Part shown: positions 43,634-53,032 of the stretch, one piece after another | Position numbering within the stretch: position 1 is the stretch's first letter | Layout of the letters: every line of letters starts with the position of its first letter | Assembly: GCF_011806455.1 (NCBI RefSeq) | Contig: NZ_JAATOT010000005.1 | Span: 302,655-366,654 of the forward strand | DNA from: Celeribacter sp. HF31 | Lineage (GTDB): Bacteria; Pseudomonadota; Alphaproteobacteria; Rhodobacterales; Rhodobacteraceae | Direction of reading: 5' to 3' | DNA length: 64,000 nt | The notes under the pieces: generated by a model | Told to the model about the DNA's origin: nothing | Database searches by the model: none | What the model saw: the letters and a program-made list of their open reading frames with translations, nothing else | Position numbers and translations under genes: made by a program

Positions 43634-44323
43634 ATGACACAATATCAAGACAATCAGCCGAAAACGGCGACATCGCGGTTCTTTGACGGGCTCGAAGAGA
43701 ATATCATCGCGTTCATCCTCGGGGCGATGACGCTGATCACCTTCATCAACGTGGTGCTGCGGTACGTGTTCAACCATTCCCTGATCTGGGGCCTCGAAGT
43801 GGTGCTGATCCTCTTCGCATGGCTCGTGCTTTTGGGGATTTCCTACGGGTTCAAAAAGACCTCGCATCTGGGCGTCGACGCGGTGATCAACATCCTGCCG
43901 TCGCGCGGCCAGCGGGTGCTTGCCATCATCTCCGCCATCGCCTGTCTGGCCTATGCGGGGCTCTTGATGAAAGGCGCCTGGGACTATTGGGCGCCCTTTG
44001 CGGCACTGCAACCGACCGAAGGCCGCTGGTTCCCGCTGGGCTTCACCGAAGGCGTGCGTGACCGGGCATTCTATGTCACCGATCAAGTGCCGATGCTGGG
44101 GATTTTCCGCTGGCTCGAGGATGCGATCAACTACGGCGACAGCTATGACAAGCTGCCCCGCGTCGTGCCCTATGTCATCATCCCCGTCTCGGCGGCGCTG
44201 ATCCTTCTGCGCGTGGTGCAGGCCACGATCCGCATTCTGCAAGGCAAACAGCACTCCCTGATCGTCTCTCACGAGGCCGAAGACGAAGTCGAGCGCGTCG
44301 CGCACGGCGAATACGAGGAATAA
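43634..44323 (+). CDS. dctQ: TRAP transporter small membrane subunit DctQ
   Basis: A 229-residue four-span membrane protein. N-terminal segment FFDGLEENIIAFILGAMTL, then FINVVLRYVFNHSLIWGLE as in DctQ. The loop between spans 3 and 4 is longer than usual (WAPFAALQPTEGRWF onward to GDSYDKLPRVVP). It joins DctM in the membrane complex. The start is ATG 43634 after a weak ribosome site; dctM starts 5 bp after its stop. Confidence 0.9.
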   Translation: MTQYQDNQPKTATSRFFDGLEENIIAFILGAMTLITFINVVLRYVFNHSLIWGLEVVLILFAWLVLLGISYGFKKTSHLGVDAVINILPSRGQRVLAIISAIACLAYAGLLMKGAWDYWAPFAALQPTEGRWFPLGFTEGVRDRAFYVTDQVPMLGIFRWLEDAINYGDSYDKLPRVVPYVIIPVSAALILLRVVQATIRILQGKQHSLIVSHEAEDEVERVAHGEYEE

Positions 44324-44328
44324 CCCCA

Positions 44329-45723
44329 ATGGATGTCGTCTTTCTCTTTGTCATGGTCATCGGCCTGTTGCTGATCGGTGTGCCGATCGCGGTCTCTCTG
44401 GGCCTGTCTTCCATGATCTTCCTTCTGGTGTTCTCCGACACCTCGCTGGCCTCCGTGGCGCAGTCGCTCTATCAGGCCATGGCCGGTCACTACACGCTTC
44501 TGGCCATCCCCTTCTTCATCCTCGCCTCCTCCTTCATGTCGACCGGCGGCGTGGCGAAACGCATCGTGCGCTTTGCCATCGCCTGTGTGGGCCACTTCCA
44601 CGGCGGTCTGGCGATTGCGGGTGTGTTCGCCTGTATGATCTTTGCCGCGCTCTCCGGGTCCTCGCCCGCGACCGTGGTCGCCATCGGCTCCATCGTCATC
44701 GCTGCCATGCGCCAGATGGGCTATACCAAGGACTTCGCCGCCGGTGTCATCGCCAACGCGGGCACCCTGGGCATCCTGATCCCGCCCTCCATCGTGATGG
44801 TGGTCTATGCCTCCGCCACCGATGTCTCCGTTGGTCGGATGTTCCTTGCGGGCGTCATTCCGGGCCTCCTCGCGGGCACCATGCTCATGCTGGCGATCTA
44901 TGTGATCGCACGGATCAAAAAGCTGCCGAAAGGCGACTGGGCTGGCTGGGGCGAGATTGGGCGCGCCTTCCGCGAAGCCTTCTGGGGCCTCATGCTCATC
45001 GTCATCATCATGGTCGGCATCTACGGTGTGCCGGGGCTGACCGGCGCGATCTTCACGCCGACCGAAGCCGCCGCCGTGGCCTCCATCTACGCCTTCCTTG
45101 TGGCCTCCTTTGTCTATCGCGACATGGGCCCTCTGGCGGATCGCGATGGCACCGGGCCGACCTCTTTGCTGGCGAAACCGTACGCTCTGGTCACGGCTTT
45201 CTTCCATAAGGACACGCGTCACACGCTGTTCGATGCGGGCAAGTTGACGATCATGCTGATGTTCATCATCGCCAACGCGCTGATCCTGAAACATGTGCTG
45301 ACCGACGAACAAATTCCGCAGCAGATCGCCCAAGCGATGCTGTCGGCGGGCTTTGGCAAGATCATGTTCCTGATCATGGTCAACGTCATCCTGTTGATCG
45401 GTGGCCAGTTCATGGAACCCTCGGGCCTGATCGTGATCGTCGCACCTCTGGTGTTCCCGATCGCCATCGAACTGGGCGTCGATCCGATCCACCTCGGCAT
45501 CATCATGGTGGTGAACATGGAGATCGGCATGATCACGCCTCCGGTCGGCCTCAACCTCTTCGTCACCTCAGGTGTTGCCGGGATGCCGATGATGGCCGTG
45601 GTCCGCGCCGCCCTGCCGTTCCTCGCGATCCTCTTCGTCTTCCTGATCCTTGTCACCTATGTGCCCGCGATCTCGACCTATCTGCCCACGACGCTGATGG
45701 GGCCGGAGATCATCACGAACTGA
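44329..45723 (+). CDS. dctM: TRAP transporter large membrane subunit DctM
   Basis: A 464-residue polytopic protein with 12-13 membrane spans that carries substrate with sodium. Typical segments: SGSSPATVVAIGSIVIAAMR, GILIPPSIVMVVYASATDVSVG, and FTPTEAAAVASIYAFLVASF. Full length for the family; the C-terminal part has GMITPPVGLNLFVTSGVAGM. It is the last gene of dctPQM. Confidence 0.95.
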   Translation: MDVVFLFVMVIGLLLIGVPIAVSLGLSSMIFLLVFSDTSLASVAQSLYQAMAGHYTLLAIPFFILASSFMSTGGVAKRIVRFAIACVGHFHGGLAIAGVFACMIFAALSGSSPATVVAIGSIVIAAMRQMGYTKDFAAGVIANAGTLGILIPPSIVMVVYASATDVSVGRMFLAGVIPGLLAGTMLMLAIYVIARIKKLPKGDWAGWGEIGRAFREAFWGLMLIVIIMVGIYGVPGLTGAIFTPTEAAAVASIYAFLVASFVYRDMGPLADRDGTGPTSLLAKPYALVTAFFHKDTRHTLFDAGKLTIMLMFIIANALILKHVLTDEQIPQQIAQAMLSAGFGKIMFLIMVNVILLIGGQFMEPSGLIVIVAPLVFPIAIELGVDPIHLGIIMVVNMEIGMITPPVGLNLFVTSGVAGMPMMAVVRAALPFLAILFVFLILVTYVPAISTYLPTTLMGPEIITN

Positions 45724-45745
45724 CGACATGTTCGATACTTGAAAG

Positions 45746-45771
45746 AAAAGGGGCCTGCGGGCCCCTTTTTG
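45746..45771 (+). terminator. Terminator of dctPQM
   Basis: Stem AAAGGGGCC / GGCCCCTTT with a 4-nt loop followed by TT. About 25 bp after the dctM stop. Confidence 0.85.
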
Positions 45772-45798
45772 CGTCTCCTTTGTGCGGGAAATACTCAA

Positions 45799-45833
45799 AT
45801 AAAAACGGCGCGCCCTGTTGAGGGGACGCGCCG
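45799..45833 (-). terminator. Terminator of trpGD
   Basis: On the minus strand CGGCGCG pairs with CGCGCCG, with an inner CCCT/AGGG stem, then TTTTTATTT. The recurring 3' motif fills the space between the trpD stop and this hairpin. Confidence 0.8.
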
Positions 45834-45859
45834 TGAGTATTTCTGCCAAGAAAAAGGGG

Positions 45860-46876
45860 TCAGGTGTTTGAGGTCAGAGCCGCCAGCGTATCGAGTTTCC
45901 TGAGCGCTTCACCGGAGGCGATGCTTTCAGAGGCGATCTCGACGCCTTCCTTGAGGGTGGCGGCCTTGTCGGCAACGACCAAAGCAGCAGCCGCGTTCAT
46001 CAATACGGCGTCACGGTAGGCGCCGGTTTCACCCATAAGCAAGTTGCGCAGCGCCTTGCCGTTCTCCTCAGGCGTGCCGCCGAGGATGTCCTTGAGCGGA
46101 TGCACCGGCAGGCCTGCGTCCTCGGGGTGGAGTTCCATCGAGCGGATGTCACCATTTTCCAGAGCCGCCACAGAGGTCGCGCCGGTGATCGACACTTCGT
46201 CCATACCCTCGTGACCGTAGACCAGCCAGGCCTTCTCGGAGCCAAGCATTTGAAGCACTTCGGCCATCGGCCAGATCAGGTCAGGCGCAAAGGCTCCGGT
46301 GAGCTGGCGTTTGACGCCCGCCGGGTTGGTGAGCGGCCCGAGGATGTTGAAGATGGTTTTGCAGCCGAGTTCGACGCGCACGGGGCCGACATATTTCATC
46401 GCCGGGTGGTGCATCGGTGCCATCATGAAGCCGATGCCGATCTCGGCGAGTGCTTTCTCGACCACGTCTTGGCCGACCATGACATTGATGCCGTTGACGG
46501 ACATGGCGTCTGCCGCGCCCGATTTGGACGAGAGGTTGCGGTTGCCGTGTTTGGCGACCGGCACGCCTGCGCCCGCGACGACAAAGGCGGTGGCGGTCGA
46601 GATGTTGAGCGTGCCGAGCCCGTCACCACCCGTGCCAACGATGTCCATCGCGCCCTCGGGGGCCGTCACGGGCACGCATTTGTCGCGCATGACTTTGGCG
46701 GCGGCGGCATATTCCGACACGGCCTCGCCCCGCGCCCGCAGCGCCATGAGAAAGCCGCCGATCTGGGCGGGCGTGGCTTCGCCATTGAACAGGATCTCAA
46801 AGGCATCCTCGGCCTGCGCGCGGCTCAGAGGGCCTTCGGATGCGGCGAAAATCAGGGGTTTCATCGCGTCGCTCAT
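45860..46876 (-). CDS. trpD: Anthranilate phosphoribosyltransferase
   Basis: A 338-residue enzyme that joins anthranilate to PRPP. The PRPP motif [11 protein letters not shown] is at residues 81-91, followed by [15 protein letters not shown] and GVGGMFMA-like [17 protein letters not shown], and the C-terminal [11 protein letters not shown]. Full length. Its start overlaps the trpG stop (ATGA). It ends at a 3' motif and a terminator rather than running into trpC, which is about 8 kb away. Confidence 0.96.
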   Translation of the reverse strand: MSDAMKPLIFAASEGPLSRAQAEDAFEILFNGEATPAQIGGFLMALRARGEAVSEYAAAAKVMRDKCVPVTAPEGAMDIVGTGGDGLGTLNISTATAFVVAGAGVPVAKHGNRNLSSKSGAADAMSVNGINVMVGQDVVEKALAEIGIGFMMAPMHHPAMKYVGPVRVELGCKTIFNILGPLTNPAGVKRQLTGAFAPDLIWPMAEVLQMLGSEKAWLVYGHEGMDEVSITGATSVAALENGDIRSMELHPEDAGLPVHPLKDILGGTPEENGKALRNLLMGETGAYRDAVLMNAAAALVVADKAATLKEGVEIASESIASGEALRKLDTLAALTSNT

Positions 46877-47460
46877 GCCGGTTCGTCCTCTTTCAGCTGG
46901 CTCAGGAAGGTTTTGAACATATCATGGCCATGCTCGGAGCGGATGCTTTCCGGGTGGAATTGCACGCCCTCGATGGGAAGTGTCTTGTGACGCATGCCCA
47001 TGATGGTGCCGTCTTGCAGCTCCGCCGTCACCTCAAGACAGTCGGGCAGGGTTGCGCGGTCCACCACCAGCGAGTGATAGCGCGTGCCTTGCAAGGGCGA
47101 GGGCAGACCGGCAAAGACGCCTTTGCCCTCGTGGAAAATCTCGCCCATCTTGCCGTGGACGATTTCATGGCACCGGACCACATCGCCGCCAAAGGCCTCG
47201 CCGATGGACTGATGCCCGAGACACACGCCGAACAGCGGAATGCCCGCGTCGGCGGCGGCATGAATGAGCGGCACACAAATGCCCGCCTCTTTCGGCGTAC
47301 AGGGCCCCGGCGAGAGCACGATGCCCGAAGGCCGCAAAGCCATAGCTTCCTGCACATTCAACGCGTCGTTGCGGACCACATTGGCTTGCCACCCCAGCTC
47401 GCCGATATAATGGACGAGGTTGTAGGTGAAACTGTCGTAATTATCGATCAGCAGCAGCAT
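46873..47460 (-). CDS. trpG: Anthranilate synthase glutamine amidotransferase component
   Basis: A 195-residue class I glutamine amidotransferase that feeds ammonia to TrpE. Catalytic Cys80 in [13 protein letters not shown], the [13 protein letters not shown] motif at about 50-62, and the C-terminal FHPES with the His-Glu of the triad. It may also serve p-aminobenzoate synthesis. trpE is not in the window. The start codon ATG 47460 is chosen because [11 protein letters not shown] is canonical. Confidence 0.94.
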   Translation of the reverse strand: MLLLIDNYDSFTYNLVHYIGELGWQANVVRNDALNVQEAMALRPSGIVLSPGPCTPKEAGICVPLIHAAADAGIPLFGVCLGHQSIGEAFGGDVVRCHEIVHGKMGEIFHEGKGVFAGLPSPLQGTRYHSLVVDRATLPDCLEVTAELQDGTIMGMRHKTLPIEGVQFHPESIRSEHGHDMFKTFLSQLKEDEPA

Positions 47461-47754
47461 CTTGGCGATCCTTTCGGCGCGTTTGCGCAAGGGTTTGTAA
47501 TGGGCTTCAAAGGGGGATGATCCCACGCAGAAGCCGGGTTATACATGTTCACAAGGGCCGCACAGGGTCAAGAGGCCGGACGGGGTCTGCTCTGATTGAA
47601 CACGGTGTGTGGCGTGATCGAAAAAACACTGATCCGGCGTGGCACGGCTTAGGCGTTGAGACTGACCACAGCCCGTCCTATGATCGGGAAAACCCGGGCG
47701 GTCCCGGGGACAACAGGGACCTAGGGTCCGAATGAGCAGGCGAAGGAGCACCGA

Positions 47755-49188
47755 ATGGGGCGCGGAATTCTCACGGGGTTGATCTGGGGCACGATTGTCG
47801 GTTTCGGCATCCTGACGGTGGCCAATGAGGTGGTGGCGCCGGTGGCTGTGACCTCTTCTGCTCCGAAGGATGTGACGCCTGAACCGTCTGAGCCAGAGGT
47901 GACGCAGCCCGAGGCGCCGGACGCCAATGATACGCCTGATGTCTCCGCCGAAAGCCCCGCCGCCGAACCCGACCGGTCTGGCGCGCAGCCTCAGGTTGCC
48001 ATGCCAGAGGCCGAAGCCGATGCGACACCTGAAGCCGCAACGGAGGCCGCCACGGCGCCCGAGATCGAAATCCCGACCGGGCCGCAGACGCCTGACATGG
48101 ACGGGGCGCTGGACGAGGCGCTGGACGGTGTCGAGACGCCCGAGACCAGCCCGGTCCTGACCCCGCCGCAAGCCTTGGCGCCGGAAGCCACGGGCGCTGA
48201 CGGCCTGCCTGCGACCGAAGAGGCTTTGCCGGACCTGGCGATGCCCGAAGGTGTGGACGAGACGCCCGCCGTGCCTCAGATGCCGAAGCAGATCGAAATG
48301 GATTCGGCCCGGATCGAGGCGGCTCCGGGGGCGGCGCTGGAAACCGGACCTGAGGCCGATACGCTCGCGCCGGAAACCTCCGATGGTGAGGCGCTTCCCG
48401 GCCAGAAAGTCGGCTCTTTCACCGACCGTCAGGACAACCGCGTCTCCTCGCGCCTGCCGTCCATCTCCTCCGCACCCGAGGCTGGAACGCCGGTCGTGGT
48501 CGCCGACGATCTGCCTGCGCTTTTGGCCTATTCCGCCGATTTCAACCAAACGCCTTCGGGGCCGGTGATGAGCGTGATCCTCGTCGATATTGCGCAGCTT
48601 GGGCCAGAGGACGCCGCTCTGTCGAACCTGCCGTTCCCTGTGACCTTCGCCGTCGATGCGCTGGCCACGCGGGCGGGGGAGCGTGCGATGTCCTATCGCG
48701 ACAAGGGGCTCGAAGTGCTGTCCATGGTCTCCCTGCCCGAAGGTGCCACGCCGCAAGACGCCGCCGTGACGCTGTCGCAGGCCGCCGATCTGGTGCCCGT
48801 GTCCATCGGGTTCCTCGATGTCCCCTCTGGCACTTTCCAAAGCTCGCGTCAGGTTGCGGCACAGGTCGTGGCGACGGCTCAAGAGAGCGGGCGTGGTCTT
48901 GTGACCTTCCCGCGTGGGCTGAATGCGCTTGAACAGGAAGCGCAGCGGGTCAAGGCGCCTGCGGGGTTGGTGTTCCGTGATTTTGACGGGCGTTCGCAGG
49001 ATGTGGAGGCGATGAAACGCTTCCTCGACCAAGCGGCGTTTCAGGCTGGGACGGGCAAGACGGTGATCCTTTTGGGGCGCTCGAAACCCGACACGATCCA
49101 AGCGCTGGCGGAATGGTCTTTGGGCAACCGCGCCGCGACCGTGACCATGGTGCCGCTGTCCTATCTCTTGAGCCGCTCGCAGCTTTGA
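47755..49188 (+). CDS. Divergent polysaccharide deacetylase family protein
   Basis: A 477-residue protein with an N-terminal membrane anchor (residues 5-25), then about 200 residues of low-complexity Pro/Glu/Ala linker (for example PEPSEPEVTQPEAPDANDT), and a C-terminal domain (about 260-477) of the YibQ-type divergent polysaccharide deacetylase. Segments are PFPVTFAVDAL, SMVSLPEGATPQ, GLVTFPRGLNALEQEA and GKTVILLGRSKPDTI. Probably acts on envelope polysaccharide in the periplasm; the classical metal-binding pair is not clear. Divergent from trpG; followed after 2 bp by the protease gene. Confidence 0.82.
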   Translation: MGRGILTGLIWGTIVGFGILTVANEVVAPVAVTSSAPKDVTPEPSEPEVTQPEAPDANDTPDVSAESPAAEPDRSGAQPQVAMPEAEADATPEAATEAATAPEIEIPTGPQTPDMDGALDEALDGVETPETSPVLTPPQALAPEATGADGLPATEEALPDLAMPEGVDETPAVPQMPKQIEMDSARIEAAPGAALETGPEADTLAPETSDGEALPGQKVGSFTDRQDNRVSSRLPSISSAPEAGTPVVVADDLPALLAYSADFNQTPSGPVMSVILVDIAQLGPEDAALSNLPFPVTFAVDALATRAGERAMSYRDKGLEVLSMVSLPEGATPQDAAVTLSQAADLVPVSIGFLDVPSGTFQSSRQVAAQVVATAQESGRGLVTFPRGLNALEQEAQRVKAPAGLVFRDFDGRSQDVEAMKRFLDQAAFQAGTGKTVILLGRSKPDTIQALAEWSLGNRAATVTMVPLSYLLSRSQL

Positions 49189-49190
49189 TC

Positions 49191-50624
49191 ATGAGAGGGC
49201 TGAGACGAATTCTTCTGATATGGGTTTTCTTCCTCAGTGCCTTTCCTGCGTCGGCACAGGAGTTCGAGCGCCTCTTTGATCCGTTTTCGGCCAGCCGCTA
49301 CAGCTATGAAGAATTGCGGTTTTTGCAGTTGGGACTGGCGTTGGAAGGTTATTACAACGGATTGCTAGATGGGGCTTGGGGGCAAATTTCAAACCGGGCG
49401 ATAACGCGCTATGCCGGACAGGAATTCGACAGCCCACCTCAGGATATACACGCCGCCTTTCTCGCCTATTCCACGGCTGATTTTTTGGAGTCGGATCAAT
49501 GGGAGATGCGGTACTTCGATGTTTTAGGCCTCTCATTTCTTGTGCCGACCAGCGCCTTAATTGAGGCGCCTAAAACGGATGATTTTCTAAACTACGAACA
49601 TGCCGGAAGCTCTCTCAAATTATCCATCGGGTTTGGCAATCGGGCCTGGGCAGAGGGTGTGCATGACTATGCGGTGGGGTTTGGAACCTCAAAGGGCGCA
49701 CCCTATACCGTACGCAAACCCGGTGTGGCGATCACATCCGCAACGAACCGAATGGGACAAACTTTGTATGTCCGGTCGCTCTTTTGGCGAGGTCAGTGGG
49801 CGACACTGATGCTTTCCGCCTATGAAAAGGATGCGGGGCTTTTGGCGGCGGTCAGCGCGAGCATCACGCAAGAACGCTATGCCAGCCTCTATGTGCCGAA
49901 AGGGGGCTATCTGTTTTCCGTGGCCGCAACGACGGCGGAGCTTTTGGAGGCCTTGGAAGAAGACCCGCCTGCGCCCTCGCGCGAGGCTTCGGTTACGCCC
50001 GATGAGGAGGACGAAACGAGATCGTCCGGCACTGGGTTTGTTGTCTCCGATGAAGGGTATGTCTTGACCAATGCACATGTGGTGGAGGGATGCCGGGATA
50101 TGTTCGTCAATGATGCCGAGGCACGGCTAATCACCATATCTACAAGTTTCGATCTGGCGCTCTTACAGGCCGATTTTCCGGATGGCCAAGCCGTGGCGAG
50201 CTTTGCACCTGCGACGGCGCGCCTCAATCAAGATGTCATTGCCGTGGGCTATCCCTATGCCGGATTGCTTGGGGGCGTGAATGTGACGCGTGGTGCGGTG
50301 TCTTCCATGACGGGGCTGGGCGGCGATGAGACAACGATGCAGATGACCGCGCCTGTTCAACCGGGGAATTCCGGCGGTCCGGTTCTCTCAGACCACGGCG
50401 AGGTTCTTGGCGTGGTTGTGTCGAAACTTGATGCACTCACAGTGGCAGATACGTTTGGAGATATTCCACAGAACGTGAACTTTGCAATTCGGGGCGAGGC
50501 GGCGCGTTTGTTCCTGTCTCTCAACGGGGTCGTGCCGCAGATCGGCGCAATGGATACGCCCTTATCGCCCGTAGAACTGGCCGAAAAAGCGACGGCATTC
50601 ACGGTGTTCATCTCCTGCGACTGA
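49191..50624 (+). CDS. Secreted trypsin-like serine protease with a peptidoglycan-binding-like N terminus
   Basis: A 477-residue secreted protein. Signal peptide in residues 1-22 (ILLIWVFFLSAFPASA). Near residues 45-60 is GYYNGLLDGAWGQISNRAI, which looks like a peptidoglycan-binding type 1 repeat. The C-terminal protease domain has the triad His296 (LTNAHVVEG), Asp321 (SFDLALL) and Ser394 (PGNSGGPVLSD). No PDZ domain. Composition is lower in GC than its neighbours. Start is 2 bp after the deacetylase stop, so they are co-transcribed; the substrate is unknown. Confidence 0.85.
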   Translation: MRGLRRILLIWVFFLSAFPASAQEFERLFDPFSASRYSYEELRFLQLGLALEGYYNGLLDGAWGQISNRAITRYAGQEFDSPPQDIHAAFLAYSTADFLESDQWEMRYFDVLGLSFLVPTSALIEAPKTDDFLNYEHAGSSLKLSIGFGNRAWAEGVHDYAVGFGTSKGAPYTVRKPGVAITSATNRMGQTLYVRSLFWRGQWATLMLSAYEKDAGLLAAVSASITQERYASLYVPKGGYLFSVAATTAELLEALEEDPPAPSREASVTPDEEDETRSSGTGFVVSDEGYVLTNAHVVEGCRDMFVNDAEARLITISTSFDLALLQADFPDGQAVASFAPATARLNQDVIAVGYPYAGLLGGVNVTRGAVSSMTGLGGDETTMQMTAPVQPGNSGGPVLSDHGEVLGVVVSKLDALTVADTFGDIPQNVNFAIRGEAARLFLSLNGVVPQIGAMDTPLSPVELAEKATAFTVFISCD

Positions 50625-50671
50625 GCCGGATGTCTTGACAGGGTGCGACATTTTGTCATCCAATCTTTCTC

Positions 50672-50688
50672 AAGGCGTCACGCCTTTA
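50672..50688 (+). terminator. Weak terminator-like hairpin after the protease gene
   Basis: AAGGCG-tca-CGCCTT followed by T-A-A. Short and without a long T-run, about 50 bp after the stop. Confidence 0.4.
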
Positions 50689-50806
50689 ACCTGAGACATC
50701 AGATGAAGGTGAGGCTCGTGCATTGCACTGCGGGCCGCCAAAAGCTGTGTGTCAGGTTTTTGGCGGACCGCTTTAAGGACCGGCCTAAGCCGGCAGGGAG
50801 GGAAAT

Positions 50807-51574
50807 ATGACAGAAATGACTGCGGCGGCAGCGCCGTTGCCCGATGTGGCACGTTTGAGCCTTGCGGATTTGCGCGTGGCCTTGGCGGCCGGGTGGCAGG
50901 ATTACCGACGCGCGCCGATGTTCGGCGGGTTTTTCGCCGCCGTTTATGTGTTGATCGGGCTCGGCTTTGTGATGTTCGGTGCGGGCACCGTGCTTTGGAC
51001 CTTTGCCTTCTCGCTGGCTTTTCCGCTCTTCGCCCCTTTCGCTGCCGTGGGCCTCTACGAGGTGTCGCGCCGGTTGGATCGCGGCGGTGCGATGGATTGG
51101 TATAAAATCCTCAGCGTGGTGATGGCCGAACGCGACCGGCAAATCCCCTGGATGGGGGCGATCATCGTCATTTACGTGCTGTTCTGGTCCTTCCTCGCCC
51201 ATATGATTTTCGCGCTTTTCATGGGGCTGTCGGTGATGACCAATGTGTCTTCGTCTTACGATGTGTTCCTGACTGCGAACGGGTTGACCATGATTGCGGT
51301 CGAATTGGCGGTCGGCGGAGTTTTGGCCTTTATCCTGTTTTCCCTGACGGTGACGTCCCTGCCGCATCTTTTGGACAAGGAGGTCGATTTTGTCACCGCC
51401 ATGCTGTTCTCCTTGCGGGTGGTGCGGGAGAACCTCTTTGTCATGCTGGTCTGGGCGGGGTTGATCGCCGTGGTGACGCTGGTGTCGATGGTGCCGCTGT
51501 TTTTGGGGCTCTTCGTGACACTGCCGGTCTTTGGCCACGCCACATGGCATCTCTATCGCCGCGCCCTTACCTAG
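50807..51574 (+). CDS. DUF2189 membrane protein
   Basis: A 255-residue protein with about six membrane segments and no signal peptide. Segments such as GWQDYRRAPMFGGFFAAVYV (about residues 29-48), DWYKILSVVMAERDRQIPWM and LPHLLDKEVDFVTAMLFSL match DUF2189. Function is unknown. The start ATG has GGGAGGG upstream. The 182-bp gap before it holds a weak hairpin. It is convergent with the EamA transporter gene (4 bp between stops). Confidence 0.82.
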   Translation: MTEMTAAAAPLPDVARLSLADLRVALAAGWQDYRRAPMFGGFFAAVYVLIGLGFVMFGAGTVLWTFAFSLAFPLFAPFAAVGLYEVSRRLDRGGAMDWYKILSVVMAERDRQIPWMGAIIVIYVLFWSFLAHMIFALFMGLSVMTNVSSSYDVFLTANGLTMIAVELAVGGVLAFILFSLTVTSLPHLLDKEVDFVTAMLFSLRVVRENLFVMLVWAGLIAVVTLVSMVPLFLGLFVTLPVFGHATWHLYRRALT

Positions 51575-51578
51575 GCGT

Positions 51579-52475
51579 CTATCGTGTTTGGCGACGCCCG
51601 CGGGAGGTCAGCATCAAGAGGACACCTGCGCCGACAATCACGGCGCCGCCTAAAAGTTCCAAAGTATCGGGGCGCTCGCCAAAGACGAGAGCGCCCAGGA
51701 TCATTGCGAACAACAATCGAGTATAGCGAAACGGTGTGACGACCGACAGCTCGCCCATTCGCATCGCCATGGTGAGCGCGGTATAGGCGGCGACACCGAC
51801 GGCCGTCGCCATAAGGATAAAGCCGAGATCTTTGAGCGCGGGCCAGATCCAATAGCCGTCCCAGAGCGACAGGAGCGCGCCTGAGAGGATCAGCGCGGCA
51901 AAGCCTGTGACGCCCAGTTGCGCATAGGACAGGACAGGGGAGGCGGCGCGGGTGGCGAGATCGCGACCCGCAAATCCGATCATGCCCAAAACGGCCAAGA
52001 TAGAGAGCGGCGAAAAGCCGTCGAGGCCCGGACGGATCACCAAGAGCACGCCGAGAAAGCCCAAAGCGATCAGGGCCCAGCGGGTGAGGCTGACGGGTTC
52101 GCGAAAGATCACCACGGCGGCGGCGGCGACCATGAGGGGCGTGGCTTGCAAGATCGCTGAGGTGGTCGAAAGCGCGGTGAGCGCCAGCGAGAGGGTGAAG
52201 AACACCCGGCCCAGCACCTCGAACCCTGCGCGGATCACCATGACGCGCTCGGCCATCACCGGATGCACCACCCGCTCGCGGCGTTGCATGGTCAGAAGGG
52301 CAAAGACGGTCGTGCCCGCAAGGCCGAAGAGCGTCAAAATCTGCCCCACCGGCAGATGCGCGGCGGCCTGTTTGATCGCCATATCCTCAAGCGAAAAACA
52401 CCCCATGGCGAGCACCATCAAAAGCGCACCTTTGAGATTGCCGGCTTTCAGCGCGGTGAGATCGGATGTGGGCAT
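51579..52475 (-). CDS. EamA/DMT-family transporter
   Basis: A 298-residue membrane protein with ten predicted spans in two EamA halves (about residues 12-145 and 155-290). The segments FREPVSLTRWALIALGFLG and YTRLLFAMILGALVFGERPD mark the ends of the two repeats. Likely exports or imports a small metabolite or amino acid; the substrate is unknown. Ends a few bases from the convergent DUF2189 gene, and the next gene in the same direction ends just before its start. Confidence 0.86.
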   Translation of the reverse strand: MPTSDLTALKAGNLKGALLMVLAMGCFSLEDMAIKQAAAHLPVGQILTLFGLAGTTVFALLTMQRRERVVHPVMAERVMVIRAGFEVLGRVFFTLSLALTALSTTSAILQATPLMVAAAAVVIFREPVSLTRWALIALGFLGVLLVIRPGLDGFSPLSILAVLGMIGFAGRDLATRAASPVLSYAQLGVTGFAALILSGALLSLWDGYWIWPALKDLGFILMATAVGVAAYTALTMAMRMGELSVVTPFRYTRLLFAMILGALVFGERPDTLELLGGAVIVGAGVLLMLTSRGRRQTR

Positions 52476-52481
52476 CAGGGG

Positions 52482-52982
52482 TTATTCCAAAAAATCCGTC
52501 TCTGTCAGCACCTGCATCTCCACCAGCGGCGGGACGGTGGTGACGACTTCGAGCACATGGTTCAACGCCGCGACGCAGTAGTGGTGCATCTTGTCGGCGT
52601 GGTAATCCTCGTAGATCGTCCATTCTTTGACGTGACGCAGGAAGGTGGCGGAGGGGTTTTCGCGAAAGAGCGAGGCCGGAGTTTTCTCGTCGAGCGCGGG
52701 GGCGTCTTCGGGTTTCGTGAAGGTCTCGTCGGTGATCTTGAAAGACACGTAATCCTCAAACCGAAGCGTAAAACGGTGCGATCCGGGGCGCACTTCGATG
52801 ACCTTGGCCTTGCCCAGAAGATCGTCAATCACCGAATTGCCGCTCTTGATCTGATCCGGCTCGCCCTCGATGCCCTCGTCGAAAATCACCGTCAGGCGAC
52901 GTTCGTTCATCCGCCCCATGCGGAAATCCGAGAGGTAAAGGTTTTTGACTTTTTCAAGCTGGCGCAGGGCTTCGGCGGGCAT
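52482..52982 (-). CDS. Conserved cytoplasmic protein of unknown function
   Basis: A 166-residue protein starting MPAEALRQLEKVKNLYLSDF. Mixed alpha/beta sequence with SGNSVIDDLLGKAKVIEVR, LRFEDYVSFKITDETFTKPE, and a C-terminal hydrophilic run (MHHYCVAALNHVLEVV). I do not recognise a family. Its stop lies 6 bp before the start of the EamA gene, so the two are probably in one unit. A longer upstream frame exists, but the ATG at 52982 is the best start. Confidence 0.7.
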   Translation of the reverse strand: MPAEALRQLEKVKNLYLSDFRMGRMNERRLTVIFDEGIEGEPDQIKSGNSVIDDLLGKAKVIEVRPGSHRFTLRFEDYVSFKITDETFTKPEDAPALDEKTPASLFRENPSATFLRHVKEWTIYEDYHADKMHHYCVAALNHVLEVVTTVPPLVEMQVLTETDFLE

Positions 52983-53032
52983 GGGATCTCCGGGGCTGTG
53001 TGGACGCACGATGGCGGAGGAGACGGTGCGGT

